The position numbers and the translations under genes are program-made. Of a stretch of 64,000 nt of DNA, positions 30,404-39,886 are shown in pieces (position 1 is the first letter of the stretch; each line of letters begins with the position of its first letter). The notes under the pieces are model-generated. The model was not told where the DNA came from and ran no database searches. It saw only the letters and a program-made list of their open reading frames with translations. This DNA is from Leishmania mexicana MHOM/GT/2001/U1103 (taxonomy: Eukaryota > Euglenozoa > Kinetoplastea > Trypanosomatida > Trypanosomatidae): the NCBI RefSeq assembly GCF_000234665.1, contig NC_018328.1, forward strand, positions 434,001-498,000. The letters are read 5' to 3'.

Positions 30404-32830
30404 ATGCTGCGACGAAACCACCCATGGCGCGCCATGACACCTCGCCAGGCGCTGCGCGTGCTGTCCCTGTCCCCCACAGCTGACCTTACGCCGGCATCCA
30501 TCAAGAAGGCGTACATCCGGCAAACACTGCAGTGCCACCCCGACCTGCATCCGAGCAACCCCAATGCTACCGAAAACTTTCGCAACCTCTCAGACGCCTT
30601 TCGCGTGGCACTCAAGGCGCTGGAGGCACAGCGGGGCGGCGGGTCCGCGGCGGGGCGCCGCAGCACCACCAGCGGTGCCGTCGATCTTTACGACCCGCAG
30701 GAAGCGCTGGAGTCGCTGCGGCAGGCGATGATCGCCTACCACAGACATCAGCAGTCGAGCGAGGCGCCATCCACGTCCTCGTCGTCCTCCCCACCGTACG
30801 GAAAGCCGGAGAGCCACGCCGCTGGCGCTTTCTTCACGCCGACGCTGGAGGACGTGTCATCTGTTTGTCAGCGGGAGGCTGTTGCGATGCGCCGTGTGCA
30901 CACTTTCTGCGCTGAACTTCCCGCGGTGTTGTGCGGCAGCCACTCCGCGGCCCTCTTCGAGGCCGTCACTTTCTTTCACACACGCTATGTGGAGTCGATG
31001 TCGGCGTGCGTCATGCGATTCGCACAGAATCTGCCCATCATTGTGCGCCGTGTTGTGAAGCAGCGCCGTAAGTACGTAGACAACGGGTACTTGGCGGTGG
31101 CGCAAGGCATCGGCACCGGATCTCGGCCGCGCGGGCAGCGCATTGAAGACATGGCCATGAAGCCGCTGGTGTTGATGGGTGCACTCATCTTTGACCTGCC
31201 GGAAGGGGCTTCAAATGAGCGACGGCAGTGCCTCGGCGAAGATACGGTGGCGAGCGGCGCCAGCAGGAGCAGCACCTGCGGTGCGCCTCGCCCTGCCGAC
31301 GTTCGCGTCTCAGACGAGCTGAAGTGTATCATCTATCCTGCGGACAGCATTGCTGATATCACAGCAAAACTCGGCAAGTGGGAAGCGGCCAGCTTTGACC
31401 GACTGAAGCTGGAGCTGGCGATCGTGGACGTGAACCGACTGATGTCGGCTATGCTGGGGCTGCAGGACGAGGAAAGCAGCGGTCGCTCCGAGGCGCACCT
31501 CACCGTGGAGCCGCACCTGAGCGAGAGCAGCGCCGCTGCGGCGATGGTGTTGCGCACACTCCAGAAGCTTGCCGGCGATCTGTGTTGTCACTTCGACGCT
31601 GCCGTCGACAGCGGCGCCGTTACCGAGGCGGTGGTGGAGGCGATGCGCCTCCAGGACAGTTTCGACACACCAGCCAGCGTGCAGGACGATATAGCGGCGC
31701 AGTCTCTGGAGACGCCGACATTAGTCGCACAGTGCCAGCAGCTAGCGGAACTGGCGTGTCCAACCATTCGTGGCAACATCGTCCTCACCTGGAAAGCCGT
31801 CGCGACGGACGACCTGGTGAAAGATGACGGCGAGCTGGCAGACGCCACACCGGCGCCGATGCCGTTGGTGGACACGTCTCAAACACACAGCGCTGGGAAG
31901 GAGAAAGAGGGCGGCAAAGACACACCGCCCTTTCTCGTGGGGCGTCACCTGACGTGCTCTACCGCTGAGACGCTCTTCTTCTCCGTGTCCGTGACGCTGA
32001 CGAGAGATCTACATGCGTTCCTACTGCGTCTGCGCGGCGCACTGAAGAGGGTTGTGCAGTCCACCAATCAGTCGAAGCGCGCGCTCTTTGAGCTGCTGCC
32101 ACTGCGCGAGAGCATTGTGAAGGAGGAGTTCACTCGCATAGCCTCCGACGACGACGCCGACACGTCACCCTTCCGCTACCGTGGCCCTGCTAACTGCTTT
32201 CCACGCATCTGCAACATGGACACCCACCGCGAGCACGAGCTGTGGAAGCACCTCTACGTGCACCGCGAGTACGTTGCCCAGCACGCGCCCGCAATGAACC
32301 CCCTCAACGTGTTCTACGAGTGCTTTCCTTACGACCCAGACGCACCGGCGCACCGGCCAAGCTTTCTCGACGCGGACGGCAACGTGCGGGCGGGGTGGGT
32401 GAGCGGCGGCCCTGACGGCTGCGACAACGTCGTCATCACGGCAACGCAACTCGACGACCCCGCGCACTTCACCGAGTGGCTGGAAGAGGTGGTGGAGCAG
32501 TCGTCGCTCAACCGCGAAACAGAGGAAATCCTGGCCAAGGCTGGCGTTGGCTACGTCAGCCGCGACCCCGTCTTGCCGCTAGCTAACTATCTCTCGTTTG
32601 TTAAGGCGTTCGCGCAGTCCACCGCGGTGCGCGCCGTGCTGGAGCGCAAGGCCGGTGCACCACACAAGGGCACCGCCACGCCGGATGACATTGGCCTCGC
32701 CATCATTGTCTCGCCCTCGCGGTGCGACGTCCGAGACGGTGGTCGTCTTTTCATTCCGTGGTATGTCGACCCTGCAATTCTGCTTGCTCTGCTCGACGAC
32801 GCCGAGGCCCCGCAGCGACTCGACGTGTAA
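30404..32830 (+). CDS. J-domain (DnaJ-like) protein, probably mitochondrial
   Basis: An 808-residue protein with an N-terminal J domain: residues ~12-65 contain IKKAYIRQTLQCHPDLHPSN followed by NFRNLSDAFRVAL, the helix II - HPD - helix III pattern needed to stimulate Hsp70. The N-terminus (MLRRNHPWRAM) is basic and could be a mitochondrial presequence. The rest is a long mostly helical region of no recognised fold. Its C-terminus, IVSPSRCDVRDGGRLFIPWY, resembles in pattern the end of the protein at 8011-9840 (VLSDRFDTLPSGVVFVPFD), so both may belong to the TCAIM/DUF4461 group; this is inference. I start at MLRRNHP rather than the open frame at 30194, which crosses the probable splice acceptor's 5' UTR. 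The frame ends cleanly just before the doubtful sequence that begins near 32850. Confidence 0.7.
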   Translation: MLRRNHPWRAMTPRQALRVLSLSPTADLTPASIKKAYIRQTLQCHPDLHPSNPNATENFRNLSDAFRVALKALEAQRGGGSAAGRRSTTSGAVDLYDPQEALESLRQAMIAYHRHQQSSEAPSTSSSSSPPYGKPESHAAGAFFTPTLEDVSSVCQREAVAMRRVHTFCAELPAVLCGSHSAALFEAVTFFHTRYVESMSACVMRFAQNLPIIVRRVVKQRRKYVDNGYLAVAQGIGTGSRPRGQRIEDMAMKPLVLMGALIFDLPEGASNERRQCLGEDTVASGASRSSTCGAPRPADVRVSDELKCIIYPADSIADITAKLGKWEAASFDRLKLELAIVDVNRLMSAMLGLQDEESSGRSEAHLTVEPHLSESSAAAAMVLRTLQKLAGDLCCHFDAAVDSGAVTEAVVEAMRLQDSFDTPASVQDDIAAQSLETPTLVAQCQQLAELACPTIRGNIVLTWKAVATDDLVKDDGELADATPAPMPLVDTSQTHSAGKEKEGGKDTPPFLVGRHLTCSTAETLFFSVSVTLTRDLHAFLLRLRGALKRVVQSTNQSKRALFELLPLRESIVKEEFTRIASDDDADTSPFRYRGPANCFPRICNMDTHREHELWKHLYVHREYVAQHAPAMNPLNVFYECFPYDPDAPAHRPSFLDADGNVRAGWVSGGPDGCDNVVITATQLDDPAHFTEWLEEVVEQSSLNRETEEILAKAGVGYVSRDPVLPLANYLSFVKAFAQSTAVRAVLERKAGAPHKGTATPDDIGLAIIVSPSRCDVRDGGRLFIPWYVDPAILLALLDDAEAPQRLDV

Positions 32831-35800
32831 GCGCTACAGCAGCAGCAGCAGCAGCAGGTGAGGCAAACGAACCCGAGCCTCCAAGAGAGTTGTCCACAGA
32901 TAAACAGATTCCCAACGGCAAAACAAAGGCGAACACGTCAACACCAGCCAGAAAACCGCCCCCGGCACGCGCTCCCCCGCCACCCCAAGGCGCCCCCTGC
33001 CAACCGCCCCAACCCTTCCCCCCAGCCCCGGCCACCTTCCCACCCCCCGCCCCCCTCGCGCCGCCGCCACCCGCGGGGGCCAGGCCCGCCCACCCCCTGG
33101 CGCCCCTCCAAAGGGGGCCAACCCCCCGCGCTCCCCGGCTGCCCCACCGCGCCGACGGCGCAGGCGGGCCCCCGCCGAGGGCCCACTCGGCGCGGCGCCA
33201 CCCACCAAGAGCAACACCCCACCCCAACCCGCCCTCGCCCCTGGCGAACAACCCCCAAAAGGAGAAGCAGCCCAAGCACACCGACAAAGCGCGGCCCCCA
33301 CCACCCAAAAAAAAACCCGTGGTAGACCCTTTGGCAGTGCCAGGGGTCGTTTGTTACTTTGCGAAACAAGAGGAAAAACCCCCGGGACCCCCCCAGAAGG
33401 CATTTCTTTTCAAGCGGCGGCGCCACAATCCAGGCTAGCGGGGCCCACGGCACCGGCCACAGAAAAGGAAACCCGCCTGGCAGCCCCCGCTGGTGGCGCC
33501 ACAACCCCCCCCCAACAAAAAAAAACGGAAAACAGAACACGCCGACATAGCAACGTGCCAGAAAATGCGGAATCAAACCACCCACCAAAAAAAAGGTGGG
33601 GCGCCCACCATCCGGACCCACAAAAAGTCATTCGCTAAGACAAAAGACGCTATTTATGAGTAGGCGTATTTTCCGTCACGAAGCCACGTGCGCCAAAGCC
33701 CACCAACAAAAGAGAAGCGAGGCAGGAGCGCGCTTGGCAAGCAAAAAAGCACACTGAGGGAGATCACCCCGAGCATCCTTCCGCCCAAAAACGCCCAGCC
33801 CCCAGATCCGTTTGGCATTTCCTAAAAAAGTCATTAACACCAACCCAAAAGCGAAAAAGAGACGGATGAAAAACAGCGCCATGTGCGCCTTACCCTCGCC
33901 ATACCTCGCCACACCCAAGGACGAGCGGAGGGAAGCGTCCCCAGAAGCGGCGCTGAAAGAAAACACCTTTCAACACGAAAAACGCAACCCCTTCCCCCAG
34001 TTTCAAAAGGACAATATGGATCGGAAGAACCCACTGTTTGCCTTAAATGAAAAGCCGGACCAGGCGTTTAACACAGACCCGCGCCATACAACTTGCACCA
34101 AAAAGGCGTAGGGGCGTGGAACCCCCCCCCCCCCAATCGCAGGAGCGCGCAGCAACAATAAAAAATCCTAGAAAAAAGCCCCCCCCCGCCGGGTTCATGG
34201 CCCAAAATAGGCTCTGGCTTCACTCCCCAATACTTAAACACAGCCCCAGCATCTTTATCACGCGCTGGTTGCCAAACGGGGTCTGGATTTCCCCGAAAGC
34301 GTCGCCTTGGAGCGCCCCGTAAAAAAACAGAGGGCCCGGCGCCGGCTAAAGCGAACACAAGCCAGGCCCCCCTGGGGGAGAAAAACGCGTCCCGCGGCCA
34401 TACGGGCAGTTGGCGAGGCTTCTTTCCACGAGCGCATCGTCTCGATGAACACAATTTCAGCTTGCGCGATCAAAAAAAGCTTTTTAAACCTCCCTTGGTG
34501 GCGGGCGGGGCCTCTGTGGCCCCCTTTCTGTTTGGCTTCGCGGGCGAAAAATGGCGTCACCCCACGGTCACGATACAGCGTTTTTTCGCTTCTCTTTTTC
34601 TGCTGGTGGCATGGTCCAGCAAAAAAAGGAAGTGGTTTCAAGTGTGAACGCCGTGACGCCCGCGGAAAAACAGCCCTCTAAGATTTTCGAAAAAGGAAAC
34701 ATAATGCGAAAAAAAGGCCCTGGTTTTCCAATTCCCCACAACCCAACCGCTTTCGTGACGGCGCTTTCCTCCACATTTTGTTGTTTGTTCTACGCGCGCG
34801 TAAACAAATGATTGTGGGGTTCGGGTGTAAACTGTTTGCCGGTGGGCCGAGCATAAACTTTAACAAAGCCATCGGGCGGGCATACTGTCATTTTGCTGTG
34901 GTTTTTGAATCCCCTTTCAGAAATGACGGAAAAGACAGCTTTGCTTGGTTTGTAAAGCTGTTTGTTTCGGTGTTCTCATCGGGAAAATGGTTGGCGCACG
35001 GAAGACGACATCGAAACGAGTCTTTGAACACCCCGTCTTCGTTAATTTTGGTCGGGGGGCTTGGGGCGCCGGTGGGTTGTTACCCGCATTTTTGCAGGTA
35101 TTGGCGGCGCCATTTTCACAGAGCGAGCGCGGTTTATCGAACCCGTATAAGAAGATTCCCAAAAATTTGCGCGCTGGGCTGTCATGAAAACAGGAATTCG
35201 CGCGTCGGAGGCTTCTTGTGCTCCTTGTTTGTTCCGCGCATATTTGCAGACACTGTTTCGGGCATTGCTCAACTCGGAAACGTGTTTGGGAGCCATTTCT
35301 TTGGTGTGAAAGTCCCAAAGGCCCAGGTTTCTATGGTGAGTAAAATGGGGGCGAAATATAGCTTAAGATTTGTGAATTTTGTAGGTGAATTTCCCTCTTG
35401 TGCTCGGCCTCGCATTCCCAAACGCGGTTTGGTGGCGTTTAAAGTGTCAGGTGCTTGTTCTGTTCTGGCGAAACGCGGCCCCAGTTTATTCCTGCCAAAT
35501 ACAAGGCTGTTGCTTGCGGCGACGCTTTGTCGAACCGGCGAAGTGTGGGCGGGGGTCGGGGTGAATTGCCGCCACCGCTGTTGGGAGTCAGGTCCTGGAT
35601 GGCGCTGGGCGGCGGGGGTGTGTATGGCGGGGTGTGTGCTGGGATGACGGGGCGGTCGTGTTGCCGTGATGCGCGCCACTGCTTTTTTTCGCGGGGAAAT
35701 GGGGCCTGCAACCGGGGCCGTGTCGGGCGGCGGCTGGGTCTTGTTTGTGGCGGAGTGCGCGGGGGAACAAATGTCCCATTGGGTTTTTTTTTTTTGGGGG

Positions 35801-35975
35801 GGGGGCGATCTTGAGGTGTGGTGGTGGGGGCATCATGTGGTGAGGAACGGGGGTAATATTTTACCTTGGGAAGATGTAGGTGTTTGAGGGGATGCTAAAG
35901 GAGTACTAGATTTGCTGACCTATCGCAGCGTGGGGTGTTCGTTGGCTTTTTCTCCAAAACAGGAGTTGCTTTCAG
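32831..35975. other. Probable low-quality sequence / assembly join, no genes
   Basis: From about 32,870 the sequence changes character: runs of C and A up to nine bases, doubled bases and no coding texture. The first half (to ~34.5 kb) is dominated by C and A, the second half (34.6-35.8 kb) by G and T. A SIDER-like element is recognisable but garbled at 35440-35775. This fits low-quality read ends joined across a gap better than any gene. Open frames inside are probably meaningless. Confidence 0.6.
35440..35775 (+). mobile_element. SIDER-like element, heavily mutated or badly read
   Basis: Landmarks of the family appear in order with many small differences: CCTGCCAAATACAAG, GGCGACGCTTTGTCG, GGTCGGGGTGAATTGCCGCCACCGCTGTTGGGAGTCAGG, TGTTGCCGTGATGCG, ATGGGGCCTGCAAC and TGTGGCGGAGTGCGCG. 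The middle third is missing relative to the 47 kb copy. Whether the differences are real or read errors cannot be decided here. Confidence 0.55.
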
Positions 35976-36400
35976 GTAGGGGACAACGGGGCATTTGCGC
36001 CGTCGCCACGGAATCTCCGACGTCAAACCTGCAAAGCCGCATTAACGCCTCCCTCTTCCAATATCTCTGTGAAGTGTCTGACATGTCCAACGCATCTCCG
36101 CCTCCGCACGAGGAGGTACCCCGCCCGTCCCCACCGTCGGTACAAACCGTCCACAGTGCTTATCTTTCCATCGCTTCCAGATTATGCGTTGCCTCGGCTT
36201 CGCGCTCCGATCAGCAAGGTGAGGGGCGGTTGCCGGTGAAAGGAGCTCGTGAGGTATCGGAGAGAAGCTTACGCGCACAGGAAGGTGTTTCGGTAACTAG
36301 GGTAGGACCCTCGGGTAGCGTGTCTTCGCGGGCGCGCACAACCAGAAGAGCTCGCTCACGGGCCTCTCAAAAGGTCAGGGATGGCGCCTCGCTGCAGTGA
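35976..36400 (+). pseudogene. Probable C-terminal fragment of a truncated gene
   Basis: An open frame with coding-like texture ends in TGA at 36398-36400. Its product reads ICAVATESPTSNLQSRINAS and continues into a Ser/Arg-rich, probably disordered tail (SSRARTTRRARSRASQKVRD). Upstream the frame runs into the doubtful sequence and has no convincing start. An ATG at 36083 would allow a separate 105-residue protein. I read it as the 3' end of a gene whose 5' part is lost in the join. The family is not recognised. Confidence 0.4.
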
Positions 36401-36986
36401 CACTCGCAGTGATTACTCCTGAAAAGAGAAGCTGGTAGGTTAGAATATGTATTGTGCTAGGTGGGTGTTCGAAAACTTGTTGTGGACTCTAACATTTTCC
36501 TGTGAGCCAGAGGCTGCAGCATCGCTTTCATAGAGCTTGCCGCTTAGTTTTTTTTCCTTTGAAGAGCACGTGTAAGCCATGTTTGTCGTGCGCTGGGTAG
36601 GTGTGAGATGAGGAGGCTCTTCAGTTAACCCAGTTGATTCCGTTTCTCCTGGTTAATGTCAGTGCTTTCGAGGCTGTGATTGGTAGTCGCCCAGGTCCAC
36701 GTAAGGTGTTTGAAATTGTGGAGAGGGGAGCACAACGGGAGAAATGCCATCCTCAATTACTATCATTCAAGCAGTTACCTTATCGTACAGAACCTGTGGG
36801 TACAAGGGATGACGATTCCTCTTCGTAATGCTTGCTGCACAGCCGAAAGACGGATCCTGAGCAGTGGTTCGGTCCATCCCTGGTTCAAGTACCCAGTATA
36901 CTTGTATACACAACCCGTTTTCTCAACTGACTTTTTTCCACTTCATTCTCAATCATTAACAGGTATTTAGGTACAGCAGAAGAGTG
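36401..36986. other. Intergenic region before the compact block
   Basis: No gene is seen. It lacks the CA/GT microsatellites typical of the rest of the window and is more AT-rich. The tract ending at 36962 supplies the next splice acceptor. Confidence 0.6.
36915..36962 (+). promoter_or_regulatory. Likely trans-splice acceptor for the BLUF-like gene
   Basis: A T-rich pyrimidine tract (TTTTTTCCACTTCATTCTC) is followed by the first AG at 36961-36962, 24 bases before the ATG. Confidence 0.6.
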
Positions 36987-37751
36987 ATGCCTCCGCGCAA
37001 GTCAGACGCGCAAGTCAGCGTGGTGGAAAAGATCGTCGAGCGACCGTCCGTTCTCGACGTGACGTTGGCAAAGATCGATGTGAACCAATACAACGCTGCC
37101 TTCCCTTTCCGGCTTAGGGTCCTTCTGTGTGGGAGGAAGAAGCGCTCCTCGTTTGATGACGCGTGGGAGAAGCTGGTTGCGGAAGTAAAGCTACAGTGCG
37201 ACAAAGCGAATCCTTTCTGCACTGCCTCTCAGAGCAGCCAGCTTGGGTCGTTGATCATGGACTACGGAGAGTATTTTCTCCAAATTGTGGAAGGTCCAGA
37301 AGCCTACGTTTTCCGCTTTGCAGAGGAGATGAAGTCAGTGCCACTCGTCGACACAAACAGCGTGCGCATTCTGTTTCTCGACGACGATGTCCCCAACACT
37401 ATTTGCGTCGGAATCACCCTGATAGACAAAGTCCCACCCTCATCTTTGGTGGCCAGCTCAGCCGAGAAGAGCACTGAAGAAGTCGCGCAAGGAGTTACAC
37501 ATGACTTATCGTCCATTCTAGAACTTGCTTATCAGGGTAACAGCCAGACGGGAAGGCTGAAGAGCGTGTTTTCTGAGAACGCCAAGGTGAACCACCCAAA
37601 GCTGTTCCCCAAAGTCGACATGCTTGAAGCATATATTAATAGCGACAGCTTTTTCACGCTGGGCGAGTTTGTGGACAATTTTTGCAAACCTGCGCATCTG
37701 GCCCGCGATGAGGAAATCAATCACCCCGCGGCAGACCCGCTAAAGCACTGA
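36987..37751 (+). CDS. BLUF-like / TEX47-type protein, tentative
   Basis: A 254-residue soluble protein. The region at about residues 40-125 has the look of a BLUF fold: a first strand FRLRVLLCG, then [20 protein letters not shown] followed by a helix and [13 protein letters not shown] strand. The G-Y-F-L-Q-x-x-E-G-P-E core is the characteristic BLUF motif. In photoreceptors this domain binds FAD; eukaryotic relatives such as the TEX47 family probably do not, and I cannot tell here whether the flavin-contacting residues remain. Alternatively it may be a kinetoplastid-specific flagellar or cytosolic protein. The first ~35 residues are a basic/acidic leader starting MPPRKSD, the same MPPRK start as its downstream neighbour. 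ATG at 36987; a GTG at 36984 was not used. Confidence 0.45.
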   Translation: MPPRKSDAQVSVVEKIVERPSVLDVTLAKIDVNQYNAAFPFRLRVLLCGRKKRSSFDDAWEKLVAEVKLQCDKANPFCTASQSSQLGSLIMDYGEYFLQIVEGPEAYVFRFAEEMKSVPLVDTNSVRILFLDDDVPNTICVGITLIDKVPPSSLVASSAEKSTEEVAQGVTHDLSSILELAYQGNSQTGRLKSVFSENAKVNHPKLFPKVDMLEAYINSDSFFTLGEFVDNFCKPAHLARDEEINHPAADPLKH

Positions 37752-38135
37752 TGTAAAAACAGCGCTTTTGCGCTGTCATGCTTTTGATGTACGGAGACAA
37801 AGTGAAAGTGAGACACCTGTTCGGGCTCTCCATCGAGTCGTGAAGAGTACCAGTGTTACGATAAAATGAACCCGCGCGGTTTTTGCAAACAGGCAAACAC
37901 CGATGCATGTGCTGGAGTTGGAAGCCGATGCAAATTTTACTTGGTAGAGAAAGAGTGCAAAGATTGCAGCTAAGTTCCATGCAGGCAGCTATAATATGTT
38001 ATGATTGCATTGGAGTCTTCTCGGCCTCTATCGACATCTCTCTTTCTTTCTGTTTTCGTGATCGATCAGCGATACTCTGCTTTCCCAGAATCAGAAGGAA
38101 GACGACTTGTCGTGTGTCCCGAACCTCAAGTCACA
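37752..38135. other. Short intergenic region
   Basis: 384 bases with no gene. A T/C tract at 38036-38060 followed by AG at 38068-38069 is the probable acceptor for the cyclophilin gene. Confidence 0.6.
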
Positions 38136-38729
38136 ATGCCTCCGAGAAAGGGAATAGCAAAGGCGAAGTTCCACAGTGCTGAGAGTGTTGATGTCGACCT
38201 CCAGAACTGTTTATTGCGCATCGATAAGGGCACTGACGTGTATGGGATGTTGGTGATTGAGTTGGACAGTGGCCGCTCTCCCAAGGCGTGCGAGCTAGTT
38301 GCTCAAAACATTTCTGCGTCAAACACAACCGACAAGACTCGCGGAAAGCAGGGTGTTTACAAAAACTGCCGTTTTTCGCGCCTGACCAAAGAAGGAATTC
38401 AGACTGGCGAAGTTGTTCCGGCTGCCAAACCTATTCCCGCAGCTGAGCTGGAGGGAGAGATAGGTCGCGTGCCGCACTGCTACGGTGCAGTATCGCTGTG
38501 TCGCAGCTCGACCTCTTTTGACGGATCACAGTTTTTCATCTGTCTCACCAGAGATTCTATGGAGATCGATCACTTAAACAAGAAGCACGTTTGCTTTGGA
38601 CGCGTCGTCGAGGGACATGATGTCTTGGCAGCTTTGCAAAGTGATTTGGCTGAATATTCTGGCGACATGGGGGTAGTCCGTAAGGACTGCCCCTATGTGA
38701 TGGCGGAGCTCAGCTACGCATCGATGTAA
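38136..38729 (+). CDS. Divergent cyclophilin-type peptidyl-prolyl isomerase
   Basis: A 197-residue single-domain cyclophilin-like protein. The order of motifs fits the family: GMLVIELDSGRSPKACELV (strands 1-2 and helix), YKNCRFSRLTKEGIQTGEV (the position of the catalytic Arg, conserved in FSR), GAVSLCRSSTSFDGSQFFIC (the G-S-Q-F-F-I core) and LNKKHVCFGRVVEGHDVL. The drug-binding Trp of cyclophilin A is replaced by His (DHLNKKHV), so cyclosporin binding and isomerase activity may be weak. A ~35-residue N-terminal extension starts MPPRKGIAK and is basic. No signal peptide is seen; likely cytosolic or nuclear. The open frame continues upstream to 38001, but that part crosses the splice acceptor, so the ATG at 38136 is preferred. 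Confidence 0.8.
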   Translation: MPPRKGIAKAKFHSAESVDVDLQNCLLRIDKGTDVYGMLVIELDSGRSPKACELVAQNISASNTTDKTRGKQGVYKNCRFSRLTKEGIQTGEVVPAAKPIPAAELEGEIGRVPHCYGAVSLCRSSTSFDGSQFFICLTRDSMEIDHLNKKHVCFGRVVEGHDVLAALQSDLAEYSGDMGVVRKDCPYVMAELSYASM

Positions 38730-39019
38730 AGTAGTTTCATGACTTGAGCTTGCTGGAGGGAAATGCTATCAAACAACGACCAAAAAAAAAACTGATGCTT
38801 TTCTTTAGAGAGGGGCCTTTGTCATTTCGTACGCCATAGTGCGTTTGGATGGGCTTCGAAATCTGGTGCTTTTGCATGCGCCTGCACTTGCTGGCGAACG
38901 ATGCGATTTGCCGCCGCTTGTATTACGGATTAAACTTTTTTATCTCATTCGCCGATGTTCGTGTCTTGTTGTCGGTTTCATTACTGCGTTCCTAAGGTGT
39001 ATCGGAGAGTGCCTTTTTG
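38730..39019. other. Short intergenic region
   Basis: 290 bases with no gene. The T-rich stretch near 38935-38993 followed by AG at 38995-38996 would be the acceptor for the TRAPPC6-like gene. Confidence 0.55.
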
Positions 39020-39613
39020 ATGGCTTCCAAAACGCGATCGGCACATGTGAGCGAGGCGGCATCTTCTGCGCTCACATTGGAGGCTATTACTCATATATGC
39101 TCAAGGAGGCTGAGAGATTCTACCGATTCCGATGACAGAATCGCAGCCGAGTACGAGAAAGACCATCTCCTTGAACGGCAGGGGATTATTATCGGACTGC
39201 GTCTGATGGAGCGGCTTCTATATCGAGAACCGGTCTTTGGTAGAACCTCTACCGACATTGTCCGCTATGTGGGGTACACAATGTGGAAGGCCATCTTCGG
39301 CAAAAAGGTTGACTCGATCAAGGCGATCGATAGCATATATCACTTGTCAGACAACGACTTTCGATGGCTCCAGGGGTTTCCTCAGCTCAAAGGGTCGGAC
39401 CGCGTCCAGACGCTAGCAAGTTCAGAAGGCGAGGGCTCAAAGGACGGCTACGCCGAGGAGCCAGTCGGCCCTGTATCGCATAGAGATGTTCTCCTGTACA
39501 CGGTTGGTATTATCAAGGGTGCCACGCATCCTCTGCTGGACGAAAGTAGCCTCGCTGTGACGGGAACGCATACGAAAGAGGGCGAAACCTTTTTCACTCT
39601 TGATTTTAGGTAA
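39020..39613 (+). CDS. TRAPP complex subunit, TRAPPC6/Trs33-like
   Basis: A 197-residue protein of the Bet3-like TRAPP fold. The match is to the Trs33/TRAPPC6 branch: LLERQGIIIGLRLMERLLYR (residues ~50-70) corresponds to the helix of the form x-G-x-R-x-x-E-R-L, DIVRYVGYTMWKAIFGKKVD to the next family block, and DNDFRWLQGFPQL to the conserved D-N-x-F-R strand. The C-terminal part has a Ser/Glu/Gly insertion near residues 135-155. TRAPP complexes tether vesicles and activate Rab1/Rab11-type GTPases at the Golgi, and Trs33 sits at an end of the core. The ATG at 39020 is the first in frame; the TTG at 39017 was ignored. Confidence 0.75.
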   Translation: MASKTRSAHVSEAASSALTLEAITHICSRRLRDSTDSDDRIAAEYEKDHLLERQGIIIGLRLMERLLYREPVFGRTSTDIVRYVGYTMWKAIFGKKVDSIKAIDSIYHLSDNDFRWLQGFPQLKGSDRVQTLASSEGEGSKDGYAEEPVGPVSHRDVLLYTVGIIKGATHPLLDESSLAVTGTHTKEGETFFTLDFR

Positions 39614-39780
39614 GGAGTGACGTTTTTTTTTGTCAGTGCTTTGCCGTGTGATATACTGGGAATTTGAACACAAAAAATCAGATGTGTTGTAGCTACCTCA
39701 AGCAGGCTCCTCTGGCAGGGATCAGAATAAGAGGATCAGCTGTGCACAACCGTTGCCGCGCGGGCAGTCATCATCTTTAA

Positions 39781-39847
39781 TCAACTTCTCTCTCTTCTCA
39801 TTCTACACCTCATTTCTCATCCATCACCTTCAACTTCACCACTTTAG
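39781..39847 (+). promoter_or_regulatory. Likely trans-splice acceptor for the small membrane protein gene
   Basis: An unusually long C/T tract (CTTCTCTCTCTTCTCATTCT onward) contains no AG until 39846-39847, 40 bases before the ATG. Confidence 0.65.
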
Positions 39848-39886
39848 CTCGAAGTAGTTTGTCCTAGTCTCTCAGTGCAACTCACT

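Noticed and set aside
32722..33438. A Pro-rich open frame after the J-domain gene
   Set aside because: Most of it lies in the doubtful C/A-rich sequence, and the start overlaps the end of the J-domain gene in another frame.
34778..35647. A 289-codon open frame in the G/T-rich half of the doubtful region
   Set aside because: It runs into a recognisable SIDER element and has no motif; probably a product of skewed base composition.
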